64,000 nucleotides of DNA from Phycisphaerae bacterium. Lineage in GTDB: Bacteria; Planctomycetota; Phycisphaerae; SM23-33. Under the pieces are notes generated by a model. That model made no database searches. It saw only the letters and a list, made by a program, of their open reading frames with translations, and had not been told where the DNA came from. Positions 33,094 through 40,658 of the stretch are shown here, in pieces. Numbering within the stretch: position 1 is the stretch's first letter; every line of letters starts with the position of its first letter. The stretch covers positions 23,502-87,501 of the forward strand of contig JASLNT010000128.1 of assembly GCA_030745875.1 (NCBI GenBank), written 5' to 3'. Both the position numbers and the translations under genes were made by a program.

Positions 33094-33870
33094 TTACCTG
33101 CCGCCCCCCGGTCCGCCGCGGATGATCGTTCCCTGTGTCTTCATTACCGAAAGCGGAAGATGGATCAGGCGTCTTGACGCTATTCCGAGGTACTCTTCGG
33201 GCTCGGTGTCTTCGGTTTCCGTGTCGGCGGCTTCGCCTTCTTCTTCGTAGACCGGTTCGTCTCCGATCGTCACTTCGACCGCCAGCGGAAGTCCGCGATC
33301 GGCGGTCCAGACCTTGGTCCATGATTCCCCGTCGAAATACCGCAACCGAAGGTACTTCAGTTTCTCTGTGAGCATCGCCACGCGGATATTCTCGCCTTCT
33401 TCGGCTTCGGGGGCGTCCAGGAGTTTCTGGCAGGTGCGTTCGATGCCTACGATTTCCTCCATGCCTTCTTCATCCTCTACGATCGCCTGGCGGTACGTGA
33501 TCAGTTGTATGTCGGTTTCCGGAGGGACGGGCTGGTCGAGAATGTTCCGGTCGACCCATACCGACCGTCCGGGAAGGGACGTGGTTACGAACGCGATATA
33601 GTCGGACTCTCCTGCGATGCCCAGTCCGAGCCTTCGCATACTCATGGCGCATCGCAGTTCTTTGGTTATCCGGCGCATTAGCGACCTTCGCGATACGATC
33701 TCCTGGGCCTTGTTGTTTATCTTGTCTCTGGCTGAGGCGATATTCCGGGTGAACCAGATCGCCGAGCCCATAAGGCTTACGATCAGGCTGATTGCGAGCA
33801 CCACCTCCAGCAGGGTGAAGCCTGCGGATATGCTGCGCTTACTGCGGATATGGTTGGTCTGGAGGATCAT
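33094..33870 (-). CDS. gspJ: T2SS minor pseudopilin GspJ
   Basis: A 258-residue pseudopilin. The prepilin peptidase site is SAG/FTLLEVVLAISL with Glu at +5. The ATG at 33870 has GGAG-like sequence upstream and overlaps the gspI stop as ATGA; the frame is open further upstream but only through gspI. An acidic insertion (EEEGEAADTETEDTEPEE) lies near residue 220. Assigned as J from gene order (between I and K) and length. Processed by prepilin peptidase GspO, which is not in the window. Confidence 0.82.
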   Translation of the reverse strand: MILQTNHIRSKRSISAGFTLLEVVLAISLIVSLMGSAIWFTRNIASARDKINNKAQEIVSRRSLMRRITKELRCAMSMRRLGLGIAGESDYIAFVTTSLPGRSVWVDRNILDQPVPPETDIQLITYRQAIVEDEEGMEEIVGIERTCQKLLDAPEAEEGENIRVAMLTEKLKYLRLRYFDGESWTKVWTADRGLPLAVEVTIGDEPVYEEEGEAADTETEDTEPEEYLGIASRRLIHLPLSVMKTQGTIIRGGPGGGR

Positions 33871-34328
33871 GGCGCCGGTCCTCCCGCCAGTTCCTCGGAA
33901 TCTTCCTCTTCTTCGACTTCCGGCGGTTCGGGTATCAGGAACCGCGTAGTGTACGTATAACCGGACGGAATGTTGGTTATGATCACCTGCACCTGCAACA
34001 ATGGGGGGGCTTCGGTCTGCTCCATGTCGACCTCGACCTCTTCGGTGACAATCTCCCAAGTCCAGTCGATCAGTTCTTCATCTTCCTCGTATTCGTTTGG
34101 CCCGTCGTCTTCAGGGGCGACAAGACCAATATGCACCTCGGAGGCCTTGCTGAGCGCCAGGTCGGCGGCTTGGGATTCCAGTTGCATTTTCCCCAGAGAC
34201 CGGAAGCACGCATGCAAACCGCCCAGGATAACCAGCGCTGTTGTCGCAAACAGCGCGGTCGCCAATACAACTTCCAGCAGCACCATACCGCTGCTACTGT
34301 TCCGTGATGTCAGTTTCCTCGTCCGCAA
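33867..34328 (-). CDS. gspI: T2SS minor pseudopilin GspI
   Basis: A 153-residue pseudopilin with cleavage site SSG/MVLLEVVLATALFATTALV (Glu at +5) after a 14-residue leader. The C-terminal half is strongly acidic (EEDEELIDW, EVEEEEDSEE). Its start lies 35 bases inside the end of gspH in another frame, and its end overlaps gspJ by 4 bases. Assignment as I rests on order and size (family about 120-150). Confidence 0.8.
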   Translation of the reverse strand: MRTRKLTSRNSSSGMVLLEVVLATALFATTALVILGGLHACFRSLGKMQLESQAADLALSKASEVHIGLVAPEDDGPNEYEEDEELIDWTWEIVTEEVEVDMEQTEAPPLLQVQVIITNIPSGYTYTTRFLIPEPPEVEEEEDSEELAGGPAP

Positions 34329-35013
34329 AGGGATCTTCCTCGTCGTCTTCGGCCTGACCGTAGAGGATCTTGGTCTTGATGATGCTGTTCTCTCCGTCCA
34401 GTTTTATCGCTGCGCGCAGCGTATCGCCCAGGTCGACTGACTCGATCTCGATTAGAACCGAATCGCTCGAGCCGTCCTGCCTGAACGTGATGCTCTGCAT
34501 CTCTTCGTCGCTCTCTTCGTCTCCGAGATTGGTGGGCGCTTCGTCCAGCGGTTTCCCGTCTGGTCCCGTGGCCCGACACCTGGTGATTGCGATCTTGTCG
34601 GTGGGCACTCTGGACAACCACGAGCACGATGTGTACGGTTCAAATTGCTCCGGTTCGGTCAGCGGGTTAGGCTCCCAGAGCACTTTCGGAAGCCGAGTTT
34701 CCTCATCGAACGCCAGGCGTATGCGTCGGGCCTGGTTGGCGGCCTCGGCGCGAGCCATTCGCAGCGTGGTCTCCAGACGGTCTACAGCGTATTGGAACTT
34801 TCTGCGTTCGGTGGAGGCGGTTCCCGAGACAATACCGACAGCCATAATCACCGCGATAAGTGCAATAACCAGTATGATTTCCAGCAGTGTAAAGCCCCCT
34901 GAAACAGTGCGATTTGGGCGTACGAACGGCGCGGGGATTCCGCAATCCCCTCTACGTCGCGTCCCCGGACTCAAGATTACGAGCCCGGGGCGACTTTGTT
35001 TGTTACGAAACAT
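34294..35013 (-). CDS. gspH: T2SS minor pseudopilin GspH
   Basis: A 239-residue pseudopilin with cleavage site SGG/FTLLEIILVIALIAVIMAV (Glu at +5). The apparent leader is unusually long at about 40 residues, with no better in-frame start before the site, so either the leader is long or a non-standard start is used. The globular part has the GspH-like run YAVDRLETTLRMARAEAANQARRIRLAFD. The last 20 residues are acidic (DDEEDPFADEETD). It sits 21 bases after gspG. Confidence 0.8.
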   Translation of the reverse strand: MFRNKQSRPGLVILSPGTRRRGDCGIPAPFVRPNRTVSGGFTLLEIILVIALIAVIMAVGIVSGTASTERRKFQYAVDRLETTLRMARAEAANQARRIRLAFDEETRLPKVLWEPNPLTEPEQFEPYTSCSWLSRVPTDKIAITRCRATGPDGKPLDEAPTNLGDEESDEEMQSITFRQDGSSDSVLIEIESVDLGDTLRAAIKLDGENSIIKTKILYGQAEDDEEDPFADEETDITEQ

Positions 35014-35034
35014 ATATTATCTATAGGCGGCGTA

Positions 35035-35508
35035 TCAGCCGTCGTCCTCGTCATCCCAGCTCTTGATGTCGTCGCCTTCACCGCTGTCATCCTCACCGTT
35101 AGGTCCGAAAGACCACACGTGGATCACCTGCCTGGTGGTGTCGCCCTGCTCTTCTTCCACCACTTCATATCCCAACTCGTTGCCCCAGGGGTCCTTGAGC
35201 TGCTTTTTATTTATGTAGGGTCCGGCCCACTTACCGGCTTTGGAATCGTCGTCGAACGCCGGGGCGCTTACCAAAGCGCTGAGACCGCCTTCCTCCTCGG
35301 TGGGGTAGTTGCCCAGATCGAGGCTGTACTCTCCGAGTTTCGGTATGATGACCGCCGTGATAAGGAGGTCGGCCGCATCCGTTTTTGATTTTGCAAAACG
35401 CCCGCTCATCGTTACGACAAACACTCCGGCCAGAACGCCAAGAATCGCAATTACCAGCAGCACCTCGACAAGCGTAAACCCGCGAGTTGTTCTGTTCCGT
35501 CTCATCAT
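35035..35508 (-). CDS. gspG: T2SS major pseudopilin GspG
   Basis: A 157-residue major pseudopilin that polymerises into the secretion piston. The leader is short (MMRRNRTTRG) with cleavage before FTLVEVLLVIAILGVLAGV and Glu at +5. The GspG hallmark LDLGNYPTEEEGGLSALV, the AGPYINKKQLKDPWGNELGYEV segment and the following calcium-site region are present. The C-terminus is a 20-residue acidic tail not usual for the family. Two ATG codons lie in tandem at the start, behind AAAGGAAAAG. Confidence 0.93.
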   Translation of the reverse strand: MMRRNRTTRGFTLVEVLLVIAILGVLAGVFVVTMSGRFAKSKTDAADLLITAVIIPKLGEYSLDLGNYPTEEEGGLSALVSAPAFDDDSKAGKWAGPYINKKQLKDPWGNELGYEVVEEEQGDTTRQVIHVWSFGPNGEDDSGEGDDIKSWDDEDDG

Positions 35509-35584
35509 TGTTCTTTTCCTTTCAGATTTCGTATTGCGATCCGGGCGCGTTGCTCACCGCCCGATCGCAGTTTACTGCTATCGT

Positions 35585-36808
35585 TTATTTAAACTGATCG
35601 GCCATAGTAAATATCGGAAATAACAGCGCAAGAGCTATAGCCCCAACCATTAGCGCCATTAACACCAGTATGATCGGTTCGATCAAATGCACTGCGGTGT
35701 CCACCTGTCGGTTGGTGCGTTTTTCCACAGTATCAGCCACCTGGACCAGTACGCGGTCGAGCTGATTGGACTCCTCAGCCACCGCGATCATCTCTACTAT
35801 CTCCACCGGAACCAGCCCGCTCGATCGCAGCGGATCGGCCAGCGGTTGACCTTCACGAACGGCGTCTCCGGCGTCTTCTATGCTTTGCCCGAGTACTTCC
35901 GAACCGGTGGCGTCCTTGGCGATATCCAGTGCTTTGAGGATAGGAACCCCGTTAGCAAGCATCGTGCCCAGGATTCGGCAGAACCGCGTGATCGCAACTA
36001 CGCATATGGTTTTGCCCAGAATCGGGACCTTGAGTTTCCACCGCTCCCACAGGCGATGCCCGGCTGGGCTTTTCAACGCGCCTACGATGCAGGTTACGCC
36101 CAGAATCACGATGCATATCACCAGGAGGGTGTTTTCGACCAACAGGTCGCTGGCGCCGAATACTATTTGCGTAAGCACCGGCATGTCGGTTACATCCTGG
36201 AAGAGTTCCTTCAGCTTGGGCACGACGAACACGAGCATCAGACATACGACCAGAAGGCCCACAAACGACAGTATCATCGGGTATATCATCGCGCCGCGGA
36301 CCTTGTTGCGGAGGTCGTCCTGGCGTTCGACGAAATTGGACAGATCGTTAAGTACGTCTTCAAGGAAACCGGCGTGTTCACCAGCGTTCACCATTGCCAC
36401 ATGCAACGGTGTAAAGGCGTCGGGGTGTGATTCCATGGATTCGGTAAGCGTCTTGCCGGCAGATACGTCCTGACGCAAGTCAAGCATTACTTCAGACAAC
36501 CGGCCGCGCATTCCCGAGCGGGCGATGATCTCAAGAGCTCGCATCATGGGAACGCCCGCGCCGAGCAGGTCGGCCAGTTGCCCGTACATCACGCCGACGT
36601 CTCTCCGGCGGATCTTACCGCTCGTTTTGGCGCCGATCCGTCCGGATTTGGTCTTTTCAGCCACATTTACCGGATAAAGCGATCGTTCGCCCAGCGCATA
36701 GACAACCGCAGACTCATTGTCGGCCTGCATATTACCGGTGACTTCCTCGCCGCCGGCGGTTCGGGCTGTAAAGACAAAATCTGGCAATTGGCAATTGGCA
36801 ATTGGCAA
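35585..36808 (-). CDS. gspF: T2SS inner-membrane platform protein GspF
   Basis: A 407-residue polytopic platform protein with two GspF domains (about 65-190 and 270-395) and hydrophobic segments near 165-190, 215-235 and 375-400. No ATG begins the frame. A TTG at 36808 is 9 bases after AAGG, and a second TTG at 36787 is possible. The first eight residues (MPIANCQL) are encoded by a 7-bp tandem repeat, so the native start was probably replaced. Residues from about 9 on (PDFVFTARTAGGEEVTG) match the usual GspF N-terminus. Confidence 0.9.
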   Translation of the reverse strand: MPIANCQLPDFVFTARTAGGEEVTGNMQADNESAVVYALGERSLYPVNVAEKTKSGRIGAKTSGKIRRRDVGVMYGQLADLLGAGVPMMRALEIIARSGMRGRLSEVMLDLRQDVSAGKTLTESMESHPDAFTPLHVAMVNAGEHAGFLEDVLNDLSNFVERQDDLRNKVRGAMIYPMILSFVGLLVVCLMLVFVVPKLKELFQDVTDMPVLTQIVFGASDLLVENTLLVICIVILGVTCIVGALKSPAGHRLWERWKLKVPILGKTICVVAITRFCRILGTMLANGVPILKALDIAKDATGSEVLGQSIEDAGDAVREGQPLADPLRSSGLVPVEIVEMIAVAEESNQLDRVLVQVADTVEKRTNRQVDTAVHLIEPIILVLMALMVGAIALALLFPIFTMADQFK

Positions 36809-36812
36809 TTGG
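36785..36812 (+). repeat. Left 7-bp tandem repeat of the S23 insert
   Basis: Four exact copies of CAATTGG at 36785-36812. This is the inverted counterpart of the array at 37310-37344. It overlaps the start of gspF. Confidence 0.9.
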
Positions 36813-36883
36813 CAACGCCTTGGGTCGCCACAACCGCAACGTTAGCGGATGTGACGTCAAGACTTTAGATGCTAACTACTCAA

Positions 36884-37273
36884 TTACTGTTTCCTTTTCA
36901 GGCTTGCGATCAGACCTTGTAGGATCCGAGCGCATTGTTGTATGTCTTCGGTTAGTGAATTCGTCTGTTCTTCGGTCAGGTATTCAAGATCATTTGCGAC
37001 AATGATCTGCGTTTCCAGTTCAAACAAGCTTCCTCGGGCTACTTGCAGGAAGCGGATGTAGTCTCCCAGGCTTCCGCGCCCGTAGCCCTCGGCGATATTA
37101 CTCGGTACGGAGATCACAGCCCGGCGAATCTGCCGGATCAATCCAAAACACTCATTCTCCGGGAACAGCGCAGTAGCGCCGTAAACCCGCTTCACCAAGG
37201 CCCGACCAGTCTGCCAGGCCACTAAATCTCTGTAATCGTTAATCTTAGGATTGCTATATATCTTGTCAGTCAT
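36884..37273 (-). CDS. Four-helix-bundle protein, S23/23S rRNA intervening-sequence type
   Basis: A 129-residue protein of the four-helix-bundle (TIGR02436, S23/IVP) family: DYRDLVAWQTGRALVKRVY, FGLIRQIRRAVISVPSNIAEGYGRGSLGDYIRFLQVARGSLFELETQI. The family occurs inside 23S rRNA intervening sequences and as scattered genes; its function is unclear. The ATG at 37273 matches the family start, while the longer frame reads into the repeat. It lies in operon orientation between gspE and gspF but has no known secretion role. Both sides carry inverted arrays of CAATTGG, suggesting a mobile cassette. Confidence 0.9.
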   Translation of the reverse strand: MTDKIYSNPKINDYRDLVAWQTGRALVKRVYGATALFPENECFGLIRQIRRAVISVPSNIAEGYGRGSLGDYIRFLQVARGSLFELETQIIVANDLEYLTEEQTNSLTEDIQQCARILQGLIASLKRKQ

Positions 37274-37309
37274 AAAGTCGTTGACCGTTGTCGTTGCCGC
37301 AAGCCGTCG

Positions 37310-37344
37310 CCAATTGCCAATTGCCAATCGCCAATTGCCAATTG
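37310..37344 (+). repeat. Right 7-bp tandem repeat of the S23 insert
   Basis: Five copies of CCAATTG (the third reads CCAATCG) at 37310-37344, that is CAATTGG on the other strand. It ends 8 bases before the gspE stop codon. Confidence 0.9.
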
Positions 37345-37351
37345 CCCGTCG

Positions 37352-39028
37352 TTAACCGCAGGCAACTCGGAGGACTTCAGCGGGAGTGGTTACTCCGGCT
37401 CTGACTTTATCCCAGCCGTCGGCCCGCAGCATGTGCATGCCGTTCTCTGCGGCTGCGGCGACTATCTTGCTGGTCGGTGCTCGGGACATTACTCTTTCTC
37501 TTATAACTTCATTAGCAACCATAAGTTCAAACAATCCGCTCCGACCGTGGTATCCGGTGTTGCGGCATTTTCGGCAACCGACTCCGCGATAGAGCTCGGC
37601 GCCTTCGGGCAGCTCCATATCGAGGTCCCGGGGCAACTGATCGCGATCGGGCAGGTACGATTCCTTACACTCGGGGCAAATCGCCCTTACAAGTCGCTGC
37701 GCCATCGCTCCAGCGAGCGTGCTTGCCACCAGGAACGGTTCGACGCCCATGTCGAGTAGTCGCGTGGGTGCTGAGCATGCATCGTTCGTGTGCAGTGTCG
37801 AGAGCACCAGGTGGCCTGTAAGTGACGCTTGGATAGCGGCTTCTGCGGTTTCAGCGTCTCGAATTTCGCCTATCATGACCGCGTCGGGGTCGTGTCGCAG
37901 GATGGCCCGCAAACCGCGTGAGAAGGTCATGTTGATTTTCGGGTTGATCTGGATCTGGTTGATCCCGTCGAGATGGTATTCGACGGGGTCTTCGACGGTC
38001 AGAACCTTGATTTCGTCGCTGACGATTTCCTGCAGCGCTGCGTAAAGTGTTGTCGTTTTACCACTTCCGGTAGGTCCGGTGACCAGGATGATCCCGTGCG
38101 GTTGGGCGATAAGTTCGTTGAACATACCGAAGGTGTTGTCATCCATGCCCAGTTCCGGCAGGGTGAACATTACCGTGGACTTGTCGAGGATACGCATCAC
38201 GATGCCCTCACCGAAGAGCATCGGGATAACGCTGACGCGAATATCTATCTGTCTCCCGCCGACCTGGAGTTTTATTCGTCCATCCTGGGGCAGGCGTTTT
38301 TCGGCGATGTTGAGGTTCGACATGATCTTGATGCGGCTTATTATGGCGGCTTGGAACGAGCGGATTTGCGGTGGTACCGACGCCGGTTGGAGCACTCCGT
38401 CGATGCGGAATCGCACGTGTAAGTCGTTTTCGTACGGTTCTATGTGGATATCGCTGGCCCGCTCGCCTATCGCTTCGACGAATATCTCGTTAACCAGCTT
38501 GATAACGCTGGCTTCCTGGGCCATCTCGACGAGATCTTCAGCGCCTTCGGCGGTTTCGGAGATAACTTCCAGGTCGTCGCTGCTCATCATCTCGTCGATG
38601 GTGTCTCCACCCACGCCGAAATGAGCCTTTATGATTTTGGATATCTCATCCTGCGTGGCGAGCACCGGATTGATTTCCAGACCCGTCAGCAGGCGAAGTT
38701 CGTCGAACGAGTAAAGGTCAAACGGATCCGAGGTCGCCACCGTAAGCGTACCGTTCTCGCGAGAGACCGGAACGATGTTCTTGCGGAACACCAGTTTGGG
38801 AGGAATGGCGCTAAGGGCGTCGTTGCTGATTTCCACCGACGCCAGGTCGATCAGCGGGATCGACAACTGCTCGGAAAGAACCTCCAGGAGTTCCTCTTCG
38901 GTCAGGCAACCGATCTGGACCAGCGCACGGTCGAGACGCAGACCATCGGTCCTGCGAAGCTCCATGGCCTGGGTTAAGTGGGCCGGAGTAACGAGACCCT
39001 TTTCCAGGAGGATTTCGGCAATACTCAT
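37352..39028 (-). CDS. gspE: T2SS assembly ATPase GspE
   Basis: A 558-residue cytoplasmic hexameric ATPase driving pseudopilus assembly. An N-terminal MshEN/N1E domain (about 1-150) precedes the ATPase core. Walker A is GPTGSGKTTTLYAAL, the Walker B/His-box region includes DPDAVMIGEIRDAETAEAAIQASLTGHLVLSTLHTNDA, and the tetracysteine zinc site is CPEC...CRKC with NTGYHGRSGLFELM. It is the first gene of the T2SS operon. AGGGAAA precedes the ATG by about 8 bases. Confidence 0.96.
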   Translation of the reverse strand: MSIAEILLEKGLVTPAHLTQAMELRRTDGLRLDRALVQIGCLTEEELLEVLSEQLSIPLIDLASVEISNDALSAIPPKLVFRKNIVPVSRENGTLTVATSDPFDLYSFDELRLLTGLEINPVLATQDEISKIIKAHFGVGGDTIDEMMSSDDLEVISETAEGAEDLVEMAQEASVIKLVNEIFVEAIGERASDIHIEPYENDLHVRFRIDGVLQPASVPPQIRSFQAAIISRIKIMSNLNIAEKRLPQDGRIKLQVGGRQIDIRVSVIPMLFGEGIVMRILDKSTVMFTLPELGMDDNTFGMFNELIAQPHGIILVTGPTGSGKTTTLYAALQEIVSDEIKVLTVEDPVEYHLDGINQIQINPKINMTFSRGLRAILRHDPDAVMIGEIRDAETAEAAIQASLTGHLVLSTLHTNDACSAPTRLLDMGVEPFLVASTLAGAMAQRLVRAICPECKESYLPDRDQLPRDLDMELPEGAELYRGVGCRKCRNTGYHGRSGLFELMVANEVIRERVMSRAPTSKIVAAAAENGMHMLRADGWDKVRAGVTTPAEVLRVACG

Positions 39029-39332
39029 CGTTATATTTTCCCTGTGTGTCGGGTGACCTTGCGCCTGTCTAACTATAGACGAACGCCGCCCATACCGCCT
39101 GTCACATCATCATCGGCAATATTAAGGCTTTCTGCTTAGTCGACCATGCGCTTAACGCTGCAGTCAGCATGATATTCCTGCTCACGCGACGCGGTAAGAA
39201 GGACCGCACCATGCGATTCTCTTGTCGCGAGCGGCCGAGCGATTCGGCGATATCTCGCCCTGAATCGCCCGGCCGCCGCAACGATGTCCGTCTTCTGGAG
39301 TTAGTTAAACTCCGGTATGTCCCGGTCGAAGG
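39029..39332. other. Intergenic region upstream of the T2SS operon
   Basis: 304 bases without a gene. It should hold the leftward promoter of the secretion operon: TATAGT (minus strand, near 39075) is a possible -10 box, but I see no convincing -35 at standard spacing. The rest shows no clear RNA gene. A weak inverted repeat, CTGGAGT..ACTCCGG, near 39295-39315 lies just past the EF-hand stop, without a T-run. Confidence 0.4.
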
Positions 39333-40391
39333 CTATTGCCCGTCCCTGGAGCCTCCACTGTTTCCACTGCGGCGACTGCGACGCCCGAAGAAACTCCTTC
39401 GCTGCGGGCGTTCTTTGTCGTCGACCTTACCGTCACCGTTCTTATCGTACTTCTTTATGTACTCGGCGGTTCGCTTGGCGCGCTCGGCGGCTCGCTGGGC
39501 TTCGCCCTTTTCCATCGCAGCTTTCTCTTCCTCGTTGAGCTTTCCGTCGCGATCCTTATCGTAGCGGCGTTCGGTCCATCTGCGGCGCATGTCTTCGCCT
39601 ACGGCGCGCCGTTCTTCGTCGCTAAGCTCACCGTTACCGTCCTTGTCGTACTTGTCCATGAACTCCTTGCGACGCTTGTCTCGTTCGGCGGCGCGCTCGG
39701 CCTCGCCTTTTTCCATCGCCGCTTTTTCTTCGGCGTTGAGTTCTCCGTCGCCGTCCTTGTCGTAGCGGCGTTCGGTGCGCCGGCGGCCCCAGTCTTCCAT
39801 TCGTTTGCGGAAACTGTCGCGTATGGCCTCGCGTTCCTTCTCGTCGAACTTCCCATCGCCGTTGGTGTCGTACTGCTTCATGAACTCCTGGCGTCTTGTT
39901 TCCATGCGCTCGCCCCAGGCGGCGCGTCTTTCATCAGAGTTCAGCTTTCCGTCACCGTCTTTGTCGAACTTCTTGATGGTCTCCGGATCGGTGATTTCGC
40001 CTCCGCGTCTGGAGGAAGTTCTTCCGCTTCTGCGGGCTTTTTTCCTGAAGGCGTCGGCCTCGAACCAGTCGACCTTGCTGTTCTTGTTCTTGTCGTATTG
40101 CAGCAGCGCCGACCACTTGTCGCCCTTGCGCACGAACCCGGTTCCCTTGTCGGTGACTTTGGCTAGTGCGGCGGCGAATTCCTTGGCGTCCAGCTCGTTA
40201 TCTTTGCCGGCTATCTTGAAAAACTTGGCTCGCTCGGCGATTGGATCGTAGGCGGGTTTCTTGGTTGGGGCTTTTTTGACGGTTTTGGCGTCGGTGGGAG
40301 CTTTCTTGTCGGTTTTTGTCGCTGCGGGCTGCCCGAGACTTACCCCAGCGATCGACACGATCGCTACGACGGACAATAAGGTTCTAAACAT
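39333..40391 (-). CDS. Secreted EF-hand repeat protein
   Basis: A 352-residue exported protein with a signal peptide (about 1-20, ending SLG) and a Lys/Ala/Thr linker. Six to eight EF-hand calcium loops follow, most with the canonical DxDGDGxL pattern (FDKDGDGKLNSDE, YDTNGDGKFDEKE, YDKDGDGELNAEE, YDKDGNGELSDEE, YDKDRDGKLNEEE, YDKNGDGKVDDKE). Long charged helices (EKAAMEKGEAERAAERDKRRKEF) link them. Such multi-EF-hand proteins are common in planctomycetes; roles in the periplasm or matrix are unproven. It lies 304 bases from gspE, same strand, and could be a T2SS substrate, by proximity only. Confidence 0.88.
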   Translation of the reverse strand: MFRTLLSVVAIVSIAGVSLGQPAATKTDKKAPTDAKTVKKAPTKKPAYDPIAERAKFFKIAGKDNELDAKEFAAALAKVTDKGTGFVRKGDKWSALLQYDKNKNSKVDWFEADAFRKKARRSGRTSSRRGGEITDPETIKKFDKDGDGKLNSDERRAAWGERMETRRQEFMKQYDTNGDGKFDEKEREAIRDSFRKRMEDWGRRRTERRYDKDGDGELNAEEKAAMEKGEAERAAERDKRRKEFMDKYDKDGNGELSDEERRAVGEDMRRRWTERRYDKDRDGKLNEEEKAAMEKGEAQRAAERAKRTAEYIKKYDKNGDGKVDDKERPQRRSFFGRRSRRSGNSGGSRDGQ

Positions 40392-40582
40392 TGCAACTCC
40401 TTTACTTTACGTTCTGTCGGATTAGAAGTCTGATTTGCCAGCGCGGTCCGATACCGCACCTGCTCGTACATTTAGTACGCACGGGCGCTGGTCCGGGTTA
40501 CGCGATCGGGCGATATTTCCGCGTGTTTTGCGATACATAGCAGAACCTGTTCCTAACATAGTGGGCCGGAAAATGGGATGGT

Positions 40583-40612
40583 AACCGGTAAATTCCAGTT
40601 AGTTTACCGGTT
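40583..40612. repeat. Inverted repeat downstream of the SpoIIE gene
   Basis: AACCGGTAAA (40583-40592) and TTTACCGGTT (40603-40612) form a perfect 10-bp stem with a 10-base loop. It lies between the SpoIIE stop and the EF-hand gene. No T-run follows on the minus strand, so it is either a weak terminator or an operator. Confidence 0.55.
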
Positions 40613-40658
40613 CGAGCGTCGAAATGGGGCTTGCGGGGCTCTCGGCGGGGCGATTGGA

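Noticed and set aside
36884..37273. Possible diversity-generating retroelement accessory (Avd), since S23-like bundles and FGE/C-lectin targets both occur in the window
   Set aside because: No reverse transcriptase and no template/variable repeat pair are visible, and the bundle protein matches the S23/IVP type rather than Avd.
16701..39028. Type IV pilus operon rather than T2SS
   Set aside because: PilM/PilO-like scaffold proteins are shared by both systems. A GspG with the LGNYPTEEEGGL hallmark, a GspK and pseudopilins H-J in order, with no PilT or PilA, support T2SS.
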